Positions 51,570 to 60,513 of a stretch of 64,000 nt of DNA are shown in pieces (within the stretch, counting starts at the first letter, position 1; every line of letters begins with the position of its first letter). A model generated the notes under the pieces. That model saw nothing but the letters and a program-made list of their open reading frames with translations. It made no database searches and had not been told where the DNA came from. This DNA comes from Streptomyces zaomyceticus (GTDB lineage Bacteria > Actinomycetota > Actinomycetes > Streptomycetales > Streptomycetaceae). A program made the translations under genes and the position numbers. The DNA lies in assembly GCF_014656215.1 (NCBI RefSeq), contig NZ_BNBZ01000018.1, positions 62,001-126,000 of the forward strand, written 5' to 3'.

Positions 51570-52652
51570 ATGGGTTCGGTTCGCGTAGCCATCGTCGGCG
51601 TGGGCAACTGCGCCGCCTCGCTGGTGCAGGGCGTCGAGTACTACAAGGACGCCGACCCGGCGGCCAAGGTGCCCGGCCTGATGCACGTCCAGTTCGGCGA
51701 CTACCACGTCGGTGACGTCGAGTTCGTCGCCGCGTTCGACGTCGACGCGAAGAAGGTCGGCCTCGACCTCTCGGACGCCATCGGCGCCAGCGAGAACAAC
51801 ACCATCAAGATCTGCGACGTCCCGAACGCGGGCGTCACGGTCCAGCGCGGTCACACGCTCGACGGTCTCGGCAAGTACTACCGCCAGACCATCGAGGAGT
51901 CCGCCGAGGAGCCCGTCGACGTCGTCCAGATCCTCAAGGACCGCCAGGTCGACGTCCTCGTCTGCTACCTGCCGGTGGGCTCCGAGGCCGCTGCGAAGTT
52001 CTACGCCCAGGCCGCCATCGACGCCAAGGTCGCCTTCGTCAACGCCCTTCCGGTCTTCATCGCCGGCACCAAGGAGTGGGCGGACAAGTTCACCGAGGCG
52101 GGCGTCCCGATCGTCGGCGACGACATCAAGTCGCAGGTCGGCGCGACCATCACGCACCGCGTGATGGCGAAGCTGTTCGAGGACCGCGGTGTCCGTCTTG
52201 AGCGCACGATGCAGCTCAACGTCGGCGGCAACATGGACTTCAAGAACATGCTCGAGCGCGAGCGCCTGGAGTCCAAGAAGATCTCCAAGACGCAGGCCGT
52301 CACCTCGCAGATCCCCGACCGCGAGCTGGGCGAGAAGAACGTCCACATCGGTCCGTCGGACTACGTGGCCTGGCTGGACGACCGCAAGTGGGCGTACGTG
52401 CGCCTCGAGGGCCGCGCCTTCGGCGATGTTCCGCTGAACCTTGAGTACAAGCTCGAGGTGTGGGACTCCCCGAACTCGGCAGGTGTCATCATCGACGCCC
52501 TGCGCGCCGCGAAGATCGCCAAGGACCGCGGCATCGGCGGCCCGATCCTCTCCGCGTCCTCGTACTTCATGAAGTCCCCGCCGGTGCAGTACTTCGACGA
52601 CGAGGCCCTGGCCAACGTCGAGAAGTTCATCAAGGGTGAGGTCGAGCGCTAA
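51570..52652 (+). CDS. ino1: Inositol-1-phosphate synthase
   Basis: 360 aa. The NAD-binding GVGNCAASLVQG near 9-20 and the family blocks NALPVFIAG, VGATITHRVMAKL, LNVGGNMDFKNML and KKISKTQAV are those of actinobacterial myo-inositol-1-phosphate synthase, which converts glucose-6-phosphate to inositol-1-phosphate for phosphatidylinositol and mycothiol. A small hairpin (51524-51540) precedes it after padR. Full length. A GGGAGC ribosome site lies 8 nt upstream. Confidence 0.97.
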   Translation: MGSVRVAIVGVGNCAASLVQGVEYYKDADPAAKVPGLMHVQFGDYHVGDVEFVAAFDVDAKKVGLDLSDAIGASENNTIKICDVPNAGVTVQRGHTLDGLGKYYRQTIEESAEEPVDVVQILKDRQVDVLVCYLPVGSEAAAKFYAQAAIDAKVAFVNALPVFIAGTKEWADKFTEAGVPIVGDDIKSQVGATITHRVMAKLFEDRGVRLERTMQLNVGGNMDFKNMLERERLESKKISKTQAVTSQIPDRELGEKNVHIGPSDYVAWLDDRKWAYVRLEGRAFGDVPLNLEYKLEVWDSPNSAGVIIDALRAAKIAKDRGIGGPILSASSYFMKSPPVQYFDDEALANVEKFIKGEVER

Positions 52653-52673
52653 AGCGCCGCACGCTTGTCGATC

Positions 52674-52705
52674 GAGGGTCCCCGCGGCACTGCCCGGGGG
52701 CCCTC
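52674..52705 (+). terminator. Terminator after ino1
   Basis: gagggtccccg (52674-52684) pairs with cgggggccctc (52695-52705), one G-T, followed by TTC. It separates ino1 from the MFS gene. Confidence 0.75.
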
Positions 52706-52727
52706 TTCGTATGTGAGTCTTGCTGCC

Positions 52728-53987
52728 ATGTCCGTCGTACGTGATCTGCGCGTACTCCTGCGCCTGACGAACTTCCGCCGCCTGCTCGCCGTACGGCTGC
52801 TCTCCCAGTGCGCCGACGGCGTCTACCAGGTGGCCCTGGCCACGTACGTCGTCTTCTCCCCCGAGAAGCAGACCTCCCCGATCGCCATCGCCTCCGCCAT
52901 GGCCGTCCTGCTGCTCCCGTACTCGATCATCGGGCCCTTCGCCGGCGTGCTCCTCGACCGCTGGCAGCGACGCCAGGTCTTCCTGTACGGCAACCTCCTG
53001 CGCGCCCTGCTCGCCGGCGGCACCGCCGTACTCGTCCTCGTCTCCGTCCCCGAGTGGCTCTTCTACGCCTCCGCGCTCTCCGTCACGGCCGTCAACCGCT
53101 TCGTCCTCGCGGGACTCTCGGCCTCCCTCCCGCGCGTCGTCGACGCCGAACGGCTGGTGGTGGCGAACTCGCTCTCCCCCACCGCCGGCACCCTCGCCGC
53201 GACCCTGGGCGGCGGTCTCGCGTTCGGCGTCCGGCTGATCGCCGACAAGTCCGACGCGGCCGTCGTGGCCTTCGGAGCCGTCCTCTACTTCTGCGCCGCC
53301 CTCGCCTCCCTGCGGATGTCCCGGGAGCTCCTCGGGCCCGATCCGGGACCGGTGCCGCAGCGCCTCCTCCCGGCGCTCACCTCCACGGCCCGTGGGCTGG
53401 CCGCGGGGCTGCGACACCTGGGCGAGCGACGGCCGGCCGCCCGGGCCCTCATCGCCGTGGGCCTCCTGCGCTTCTGTTACGGCGCGCTGCTCGTCACCGT
53501 GCTCATGCTCTGCCGCTACGCATGGAGCGCCACGGAGTCCGAAGGCCTCGGGCTCCTCGGACTCGCCGTCGCCGCCTCGGGCGCGGGCTTCTTCGCGGCG
53601 GCCGTCCTCTCCCCCTGGGCGGTGGGCCGGCTCGGCCCCTTCGGCTGGATGACGGTGTGCGCGGCCACGGCCGCCGTCCTCGTACCGACACTGGGTCTGA
53701 CCTTCACCCCCGCCCCCTTCCTCGTCGCCGCCTTCGTCCTCGGGCTCATCACCCAGGGGGCCAAGATCGCGACGGACACGGTGGTGCAGACCTCCGTGGA
53801 CGACTCGTACCGAGGCCGGGTCTTCGCGCTGTACGACGTGGTGTTCAACGTGGCCTTCGTGGCTGCGGCGGGGGTGGCGGCGCTGATGCTGCCGCCGGAC
53901 GGCCGCTCCGCCCTGCTGGTCGGCCTGGTGTCCGTGATCTATGCGGCGATCGCGCTGGCACTGCGGGGCGAACGCACGGAGGGGTGA
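52728..53987 (+). CDS. MFS transporter
   Basis: 419 aa with about 10-12 membrane helices. RLLSQCADGVYQVALATYVVF at the first helices and GPFAGVLLDRWQRRQVF in the first cytosolic loop match the MFS type with the DRWxRR loop. Substrate unknown; relatives are drug or sugar exporters. The stop codon lies inside a 30-bp perfect palindrome that contains a parS site. It converges with cca. Confidence 0.88.
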   Translation: MSVVRDLRVLLRLTNFRRLLAVRLLSQCADGVYQVALATYVVFSPEKQTSPIAIASAMAVLLLPYSIIGPFAGVLLDRWQRRQVFLYGNLLRALLAGGTAVLVLVSVPEWLFYASALSVTAVNRFVLAGLSASLPRVVDAERLVVANSLSPTAGTLAATLGGGLAFGVRLIADKSDAAVVAFGAVLYFCAALASLRMSRELLGPDPGPVPQRLLPALTSTARGLAAGLRHLGERRPAARALIAVGLLRFCYGALLVTVLMLCRYAWSATESEGLGLLGLAVAASGAGFFAAAVLSPWAVGRLGPFGWMTVCAATAAVLVPTLGLTFTPAPFLVAAFVLGLITQGAKIATDTVVQTSVDDSYRGRVFALYDVVFNVAFVAAAGVAALMLPPDGRSALLVGLVSVIYAAIALALRGERTEG

Positions 53988-54010
53988 TGTTTCACGTGAA
54001 ACATCACCCC
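53981..54010. terminator. 30-bp perfect palindrome centred on parS (MFS terminator)
   Basis: The parS at 53989-54002 is extended by ggggtgat on the left and atcacccc on the right to a perfect 30-bp inverted repeat. It includes the MFS stop codon and can form a 13-bp stem in RNA. Confidence 0.92.
53989..54002. other. parS site within the MFS terminator palindrome
   Basis: Perfect GTTTCACGTGAAAC. Its neighbour is 45 bp away (54034). Confidence 0.95.
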
Positions 54011-54020
54011 TCACAGTTCT

Positions 54021-54060
54021 CGGGCTCGCCGTTGTTTCACGTGAAACATCGACGAGCCCG
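54021..54060. terminator. 40-bp imperfect palindrome centred on parS (cca terminator)
   Basis: cgggctcg (54021-54028) and cgagcccg (54053-54060) close a near-complete inverted repeat (18 of 20 positions paired) centred on the parS at 54034-54047, 9 nt past the cca stop. Confidence 0.88.
54034..54047. other. parS site within the cca terminator palindrome
   Basis: Perfect GTTTCACGTGAAAC. Confidence 0.95.
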
Positions 54061-54068
54061 GACGCGGA

Positions 54069-55535
54069 TCAGCTCCGCGTGTCCCACCACTCCTTGAGCG
54101 CCGCGACGGCCTGTTCGTGCTCCATCGGCCCGTTCTCCAGCCGGAGCTCCAGCAGGAACTTGTACGCCTGACCGATGGCGGGCCCGGGGCCGATACCCAG
54201 GATCTCCTGGATCTGGTTGCCGTCGAGGTCGGGGCGGATCGCGTCGAGCTCCTCCTGCTCCTGGAGCACGGCGATGCGGTCCTCCAGGCCGTCGTAGGCA
54301 CGGGAGAGCGCGCTCGCCTTCCGCTTGTTGCGGGTGGTGCAGTCCGAGCGGGTCAGCTTGTGGAGCCGCGAGAGCATCGGTCCGGCATCGCGGACGTACC
54401 GACGCACGGCCGAGTCGGTCCATTCGCCGGTCCCGTAGCCGTGGAAGCGGAGGTGCAGTTCCACGAGCCGCGAGACGTCCTTGACCATCTCGTTGGAGTA
54501 CTTCAGCGCGATCATGCGCTTCTTGGTCATCTTCGCGCCCACCACCTCGTGGTGGTGGAAGGAGACCCGGCCGTCCTTCTCGAAGCGACGGGTGCGCGGC
54601 TTTCCGATGTCGTGGAGCAGGGCCGCGAGGCGCAGCACCAGGTCGGGGCCGTCTTCCTCCAGGTCGATGGCCTGGTCGAGCACGGTCAGCGAGTGCTCGT
54701 AGACGTCCTTGTGGCGGTGGTGCTCGTCGCTCTCCAGCCGCAGGGCGGGCAGCTCGGGAAGCACATGGTCGGCGAGACCGGTGTCCACCAGGAGCCCGAG
54801 GCCCTTTCTGGGGTGGGCGGAGAGCAGCAGCTTGTTGAGTTCCTCACGGACCCGCTCGGCGGAGACGATCTCGATCCGGCCGGACATCTCCTTCATCGCC
54901 GTGACGACCTCGGGGGCGACCTCGAAGTCCAGCTGGGCCGCGAAGCGCGCGGCCCGCATCATGCGCAGCGGGTCGTCGGAGAAGGAGTCCTCCGGCGTGC
55001 CCGGCGTACGCAGCACCCGGGCGGCGAGGTCCTCAAGGCCGCCGTACGGGTCGATGAACTCCTTCTCGGGGAGCGCCACGGCCATGGCGTTGACGGTGAA
55101 GTCACGCCGGACGAGGTCCTCGTCGATGGAGTCGCCGTAGGAGACCTCGGGCTTGCGCGAGGTCCGGTCGTACGCCTCCGAGCGGTACGTGGTGACCTCG
55201 ATCTCAAAGCGCTGATCGACGTCTCCGACGCGGGCGTCCTTCTGGCAGCCGACCGTCCCGAAGGCGATGCCCACCTCCCACACGGCGTCGGCCCAGGGTC
55301 GGACGATCTTCAGTACGTCCTCGGGGCGGGCGTCGGTGGTGAAATCCAGGTCGTTGCCGAGCCGGCCGAGCAACGCGTCCCGAACCGAGCCGCCGACCAG
55401 CGCGAGGCTGAACCCGGCCTCCTGGAAACGGCGGGCGAGGTCGTCGGCGACAGGGGACACACGCAGCAGTTCACTGACCGCGCGGCGTTGCACCTGGCTC
55501 AGTGCAGTCGGGGTGTCTTCGTTGGCGTTCGGCAC
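54069..55535 (-). CDS. cca: CCA tRNA nucleotidyltransferase
   Basis: 488 aa. Class II nucleotidyltransferase head with GGSVRDALLGR (48-58) and the catalytic DLDFTT (Asp62, Asp64), then RRDFTVNAMAV and an HD domain with LLHDIGKPRTR near 305. It completes or repairs the CCA end of tRNAs. The HD domain is the kind seen in actinobacterial members. It is divergent from the DUF6049 gene. Confidence 0.96.
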   Translation of the reverse strand: MPNANEDTPTALSQVQRRAVSELLRVSPVADDLARRFQEAGFSLALVGGSVRDALLGRLGNDLDFTTDARPEDVLKIVRPWADAVWEVGIAFGTVGCQKDARVGDVDQRFEIEVTTYRSEAYDRTSRKPEVSYGDSIDEDLVRRDFTVNAMAVALPEKEFIDPYGGLEDLAARVLRTPGTPEDSFSDDPLRMMRAARFAAQLDFEVAPEVVTAMKEMSGRIEIVSAERVREELNKLLLSAHPRKGLGLLVDTGLADHVLPELPALRLESDEHHRHKDVYEHSLTVLDQAIDLEEDGPDLVLRLAALLHDIGKPRTRRFEKDGRVSFHHHEVVGAKMTKKRMIALKYSNEMVKDVSRLVELHLRFHGYGTGEWTDSAVRRYVRDAGPMLSRLHKLTRSDCTTRNKRKASALSRAYDGLEDRIAVLQEQEELDAIRPDLDGNQIQEILGIGPGPAIGQAYKFLLELRLENGPMEHEQAVAALKEWWDTRS

Positions 55536-55747
55536 AACAGAAAAGGGTACGTGCCCCGGCCCGTGGCGACGTCCCCGTTTTTCCCGGGCACCGGGCCTCG
55601 GGAGCCACCGGACGGGGCCCGTCGAAGATCGGCTGGAGCAGTCCCCGGCACTTGCTCCCAGCGTGCCTCGTTACCATGCCTGGACACAGCAACCGGGAAC
55701 CACCCACACCACCGGCATCAGAGACAACGACGAGGACGGGCGAACGC

Positions 55748-58126
55748 GTGGCCGAGGCGGCAGACATCCAGGGGACCGGTCCCTCACCTGCCCGCCGATG
55801 GCTGCGGCGCACGATCACCGTCGCCGTCGGGGCACCGCTCCTCGCCGGGCTGCTCCAGGCCCCGGCAGCGACCTCCCAGGCGTCGGCGGCCGAGGACGCC
55901 ACCGGTTCGAAGACCGTCGATGTGTCTCTCGACACGCTGGCTCCGAGCGCCCCCGTCGAAGGGGACACCGTCACCGTCACGGGGACGGTCACCAACCGGA
56001 GCAAGAAGACGGTGACCGACGCGACCGTCGAGCTGAGCGTCGGGCCCCGGATGACGAGCCGCAGCGAGATCGAGCGGGTGGCGGGACGCACCGGCTACCG
56101 CGGCGACAGCGACCCGGCCCCCCTCCAGGACACCCCCGAGATCAAGATCCCCCGGCTGGGCGCCGGGCTCAGTGCGGACTTCTCCCTCTCCGTACCGGTC
56201 TCCGAGCTCGGCCTCGACGAGGCCGGCGTCTACCAGCTGGGCGTCTCCCTCACCGGGCAGACCTCGGACCGTCGCTACGACCGGGTGCTCGGCATCGAGC
56301 GGACCTTCGTGCCGTACCAGCCCGAGGCCACCGAGAAGAAGACCCAGCTCACCTACCTCTGGCCGCTGATCTCCTCGGCGCACGTCTCGGCCGAGACGGC
56401 CACCGACGACCAGCAGACCCCGGTCTTCGAGGACGACGCCCTGGCGACCGAGCTGAAGCCCGGCGGGCGTCTCGACCAGCTGGTCTCGCTGGGCAAGGAC
56501 CTGCCGGTCACCTGGGTCGTCGATCCGGACCTGCTGGCCTCCGTCGACGCCATGGCGAACGGCTACCAGGTCAAGGACGGCACCCTGCACGTCCCCGGCA
56601 AGAACCAGGCCGTCGCCGAGCGGTGGCTGGGCGCGCTGGAGAAGGCCGTCCAGGGGCACAAGGTCGTCGCCCTTCCCTTCGCGGACCCCGACGTCGCCTC
56701 CCTGGCCCACCGGGGCAAGGACGTACCCGGTTCGCTGGGACACCTCCAGTCGGCGACCGCCCTCGCCGGAACGACGGTCGAGACCGTCCTCCACGTCCAG
56801 CCCTCCACCGACTTCGCCTGGCCCGCCAACGGTGCCGTCGACCAGTCGATCCTGGCGGTGGCGACCTCGGCCGGTGCCGACAAGGTGATCGCCCGCAGCG
56901 ACAGCGTCCGCGACGATCTCTCCTACACACCGACCGCGGCCCGCCCCTTCGGCGACGGCAGCACGACGGCCGTGGTGAGTGACGCGCTCCTGTCCACCGC
57001 CTTCGAAGGGGACATGGTCCGCGCGGAGAACTCCACGCTCGCGGTCCAGGAATTCCTCGCGCAGTCCCTCGCGATCACCCTGGAGCAGCCGGAGGACCAG
57101 CGCAGCATCGTGGTCGCCCCGCAGCGGGTCCCGAGCATCTCCCAGGCGCAGACCATGGCGACCGCCCTGCGCGGGCTCTCCGCCAAGCGCTGGAGCCAGC
57201 CCAGCGACCTCCTGGCGGCGGCCGCGGCCAAGCCGGACCCCGACGCCTCCACGACGGTGCCCAGCAGCTCCCGGTACCCGAAGAAGCTGCGCGACAGTGA
57301 GCTTCCGGTCCAGGCCTTCCGCGACATGAAGACCACCCGCGACGAGCTGGACGACTTCAAGATCATCCTCACGGCCCAGGACCGTGTGGTGACCCCGTTC
57401 GGCAACGCGATCAGCCGCGAGATGTCGACCTCGTGGCGTGGGCAGGCCAGGGCCGCCGCGCTCTACCGAATCAACGTCCTGGAGTATCTGCAGAACCTCA
57501 CGGAGGGGGTCCAGCTGGTCGACAAGTCCGACCTCACCCTCTCCGGCCGCAGCGCGACGATCCCCGTGACCGTCCAGAACAAGCTGTTGCAGGACGTCCA
57601 CCTCGTGCTGCGGCTCACCTCCGACAACAAGCACCGGCTGAAGCTGAACGGCGACGGGGTCGCGGAGCTGCCCGTGAAGATCAGCGGCGGCCACAGCCAG
57701 TCGGTGAAGTTCACCGCCTCCGCCAATGTCAACGGCCAGGTGCCGATGACGGCCCAGCTGTACACCGAGGACGGCACCCCGTACGGCCAGCCGATGACCT
57801 TCACCGTGAAGGTCTCCGAGATCACCGCCACGGTGATGCTCGTGATCGCCGGCGGCGTCCTGCTGCTCGTCCTGGCCGGTGTCCGGATGTACAGCCAGCG
57901 CAAGCGGGTGGCGGCACGCAACGCCGCGGCCGAGGCTGCCGCCGGGCCCGAGGGGACGGACCCCGAGCCGGGAGCGGACGCGGAGGCGGAGACGGCGCCG
58001 GAGACCGTGGAGGCACCCTCGGAGCGACTCGACGCGGACGAACCCGAGCAGCCGAGTGACCTGGCACCGGACACCGGTCCCGAAAGCGGCGGCCCGTCGG
58101 GCCCGGGTGAGAAAGTGGACCGTTGA
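55748..58126 (+). CDS. DUF6049 membrane-anchored extracytoplasmic protein
   Basis: 792 aa. Signal-peptide-like start (RRWLRRTITVAVGAPLLAGLLQAPAATSQASA, about 18-48), a long extracytoplasmic region with immunoglobulin-like beta pattern (VTGTVTNRSKKTVTDATVELSVG), and a single C-terminal membrane helix near 700 (TVMLVIAGGVLLLVLAGVRMYSQRKR) with an acidic cytosolic tail. I recall this as DUF6049, always next to murJ in Streptomyces; function unknown, a cell-envelope role is likely. GTG 55748 is preferred over ATG 55676. It ends 45 nt before murJ. Confidence 0.88.
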   Translation: MAEAADIQGTGPSPARRWLRRTITVAVGAPLLAGLLQAPAATSQASAAEDATGSKTVDVSLDTLAPSAPVEGDTVTVTGTVTNRSKKTVTDATVELSVGPRMTSRSEIERVAGRTGYRGDSDPAPLQDTPEIKIPRLGAGLSADFSLSVPVSELGLDEAGVYQLGVSLTGQTSDRRYDRVLGIERTFVPYQPEATEKKTQLTYLWPLISSAHVSAETATDDQQTPVFEDDALATELKPGGRLDQLVSLGKDLPVTWVVDPDLLASVDAMANGYQVKDGTLHVPGKNQAVAERWLGALEKAVQGHKVVALPFADPDVASLAHRGKDVPGSLGHLQSATALAGTTVETVLHVQPSTDFAWPANGAVDQSILAVATSAGADKVIARSDSVRDDLSYTPTAARPFGDGSTTAVVSDALLSTAFEGDMVRAENSTLAVQEFLAQSLAITLEQPEDQRSIVVAPQRVPSISQAQTMATALRGLSAKRWSQPSDLLAAAAAKPDPDASTTVPSSSRYPKKLRDSELPVQAFRDMKTTRDELDDFKIILTAQDRVVTPFGNAISREMSTSWRGQARAAALYRINVLEYLQNLTEGVQLVDKSDLTLSGRSATIPVTVQNKLLQDVHLVLRLTSDNKHRLKLNGDGVAELPVKISGGHSQSVKFTASANVNGQVPMTAQLYTEDGTPYGQPMTFTVKVSEITATVMLVIAGGVLLLVLAGVRMYSQRKRVAARNAAAEAAAGPEGTDPEPGADAEAETAPETVEAPSERLDADEPEQPSDLAPDTGPESGGPSGPGEKVDR

Positions 58127-58171
58127 GCGATGCCGTGGCCGGTCGGCCGGGGACGATGAGGTGGGGTAACC

Positions 58172-60394
58172 ATGAACGCGCCGTACGACGGTGACCGCGG
58201 CCAGGGTGCGGGCGGCACCGCGCCGTCCGGTGGGACGCCCGCGGCACCCCCCGGCTCCGGCTACCCGCCGGTGCCGCCCCCGCACCAGGGCGCCCCTGGC
58301 CCGCAGGGGCAGGATCCCTACGCCCAGAACCCGTACGCCCAGGACCCCTACGTCCAGGACGCCTTCGCCCACGACCCGTACCGCGCCCAGGACCTGTCCG
58401 CGCAGGACCCGGTGACGGAGGCGCTCTACGACCGCGCCGCCCACCCGCCGCCCCCGCCCGGCACGTACCAGGAGCCGCAGCCGCTCTACCAGCAGCCTGC
58501 CGCCCCCCAGCACGCTCCCGACCCCCGGGTGTGGGCACAGACCCCGGCGCCGGAGCCCGAGGGCCCCTCGCGTCACCTGCCCTACGGCGACGACGCGCGC
58601 ACGGTCCAGTTCACCGGCGTCGACGACCTCGTGACCCGGGCCGGCGAGGAGCAGCCCGAGCCGGACGCCTTCGCGCACCTCTACCGGGACCAGCAGACGC
58701 CCGGCCAGGTGCCCCCGCCCGCCCCGGAGCCGGACCCCATGCCCGCCCCCGCCCCCAAGAAGTCCGGCCGCGCCTCCGGGCTGCTGAAGTCGAGCGCGGT
58801 GATGGCGGCCGGCACTCTGGTGTCCCGGCTCACCGGCTTCGTCCGCAGCCTGGTGATCACCGGTGCGCTCGGCGCCGCCCTGCTGGGCGACACCTTCACG
58901 ATCGCCTACACCCTGCCGACGATGATCTACATCCTCACCGTCGGCGGCGGCCTCAACTCGGTCTTCGTCCCCCAGCTCGTCCGCTCGATGAAGAACGACG
59001 AGGACGGTGGCGAGGCCTACGCCAACCGCCTGCTCACGCTGGTGATGGTGGCGCTCGGCGCGATCGTGGTGCTGGCCGTCTTCGCGGCACCGTTGCTCAT
59101 CCGGCTGATGTCGAACACCATCGCCGACGACGCCGCGGCCAACAGCGTGGCCGTGACCTTCGCCCGCTACTGCCTGCCCACGATCTTCTTCATGGGTGTG
59201 CATGTGGTGATGGGTCAGATCCTCAACGCACGCGGCAAGTTCGGCGCGATGATGTGGACCCCGGTCCTCAACAACATCGTCATGATCGTCACCTTCGGTC
59301 TGTTCATCTGGGTCTACGGCACCTCCGCCGAGTCCCACATGGGTGTACAGACCATCCCCGACGACGGCATCCGCCTGCTCGGCATCGGCACCCTGCTCGG
59401 ACTCGTGGTCCAGGCCCTGGCGATGATCCCGTATCTGCGCGAGACGGGCTTCCGCTTCCGCCCGCGCTTCGACTGGAAGGGCCACGGGCTCGGCAAGACG
59501 GTCAAGCTCGCCAAGTGGACCGTGCTCTTCGTCCTCGCCAACCAGGCGGGCGTCCTGGTCGTCACCCAGCTCGCCACGGCCGCCGGTGAGGAGTCCGGGA
59601 AGAACGGTGCGGGCTTCCTCGCCTACTCGAACGCCCAGCTGATCTGGGGCATGCCGCAGGCCATCATCACGGTCTCCGTGATGGCCGCCCTGCTGCCGCG
59701 CATCTCCCGCGCCGCCCACGACAACGACCCCGGCGCCGTCCGGGACGACATCTCGCAGGGACTGCGCAACTCGGCCGTCGCGATCGTCCCGGTCTCCTTC
59801 GCCTTTCTGGCGCTCGGCGTCCCGATGTGCACCCTGCTCTACGCCTCCAGCGGCATCGAGGCCGCCCAGGGGATGGGCTTCATCCTGATGGCCTTCGGCC
59901 TCGGACTGATCCCCTACTCCGTGCAGTACGTCGTGCTCCGCGGCTTCTACGCCTACGAGGACACCCGGACGCCCTTCTACAACACGGTCATCGTCGCCGC
60001 CGTCAACGCGGCCGCGTCGGCGGTCTGTTACGTCGTCCTGCCCGCCCAGTGGGCCGTCGTCGGCATGGCCGCCTCGTACGGGCTCGCCTACGCCGTCGGT
60101 GTCGGCATCGCCTGGCGCCGCCTCCGCAAGCGGCTCGGCGGCGACCTGGACGGCACCCAGGTGATGCGGACCTACGCCCGCCTCTGCATGGCCTCCGTCC
60201 CTGCCGCCATCGTCTCCGGCGCCGTCGGATTCGGCCTGCTGAAGCTCCTCGGCGAGGGGGCGTTGGGCTCGCTCGTCGCCCTGTTCGTCGGCGGTGCGGT
60301 GCTCCTCGGAGTCTTCTTCGTCGCGGCCAAGCGCATGCGGATCACCGAGCTGAACACCCTGGTCGGTATGGTGCGCGGACGTCTGGGACGCTGA
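58172..60394 (+). CDS. murJ: Lipid II flippase MurJ
   Basis: 740 aa. A disordered Pro/Gln/Tyr-rich N-terminus of about 205 residues (repeats of DPYAQ type) is followed by the MurJ core with 14 helices, starting SSAVMAAGTLVSRLTGFVR and including RPRFDWKGHGLGKTVKLAKWTVLFV and the Arg-rich cytosolic loops of the family. It flips lipid II across the membrane for peptidoglycan synthesis. The mycobacterial MviN fusion also has an internal pseudokinase and a carbohydrate-binding-type domain; here these are in the next gene. Confidence 0.95.
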   Translation: MNAPYDGDRGQGAGGTAPSGGTPAAPPGSGYPPVPPPHQGAPGPQGQDPYAQNPYAQDPYVQDAFAHDPYRAQDLSAQDPVTEALYDRAAHPPPPPGTYQEPQPLYQQPAAPQHAPDPRVWAQTPAPEPEGPSRHLPYGDDARTVQFTGVDDLVTRAGEEQPEPDAFAHLYRDQQTPGQVPPPAPEPDPMPAPAPKKSGRASGLLKSSAVMAAGTLVSRLTGFVRSLVITGALGAALLGDTFTIAYTLPTMIYILTVGGGLNSVFVPQLVRSMKNDEDGGEAYANRLLTLVMVALGAIVVLAVFAAPLLIRLMSNTIADDAAANSVAVTFARYCLPTIFFMGVHVVMGQILNARGKFGAMMWTPVLNNIVMIVTFGLFIWVYGTSAESHMGVQTIPDDGIRLLGIGTLLGLVVQALAMIPYLRETGFRFRPRFDWKGHGLGKTVKLAKWTVLFVLANQAGVLVVTQLATAAGEESGKNGAGFLAYSNAQLIWGMPQAIITVSVMAALLPRISRAAHDNDPGAVRDDISQGLRNSAVAIVPVSFAFLALGVPMCTLLYASSGIEAAQGMGFILMAFGLGLIPYSVQYVVLRGFYAYEDTRTPFYNTVIVAAVNAAASAVCYVVLPAQWAVVGMAASYGLAYAVGVGIAWRRLRKRLGGDLDGTQVMRTYARLCMASVPAAIVSGAVGFGLLKLLGEGALGSLVALFVGGAVLLGVFFVAAKRMRITELNTLVGMVRGRLGR

Positions 60395-60513
60395 ACCGAC
60401 GGGGCCCGCACAACCATCGGGGGCAACCGCGTGTCGTGCATAGCGTCCAACTGTGGGCACAATTGGCTTGGCTGTTGGATGTGGCGCAACGGATGGGGAG
60501 GCAGGGAACGACG

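Noticed and set aside
55784..60460. Very long open frame on the minus strand (over 1500 codons)
   Set aside because: It is antisense to the DUF6049 and murJ genes, which have clear domains, and its composition (Arg/Gly/His/Asp-rich) is that of a high-GC shadow frame.
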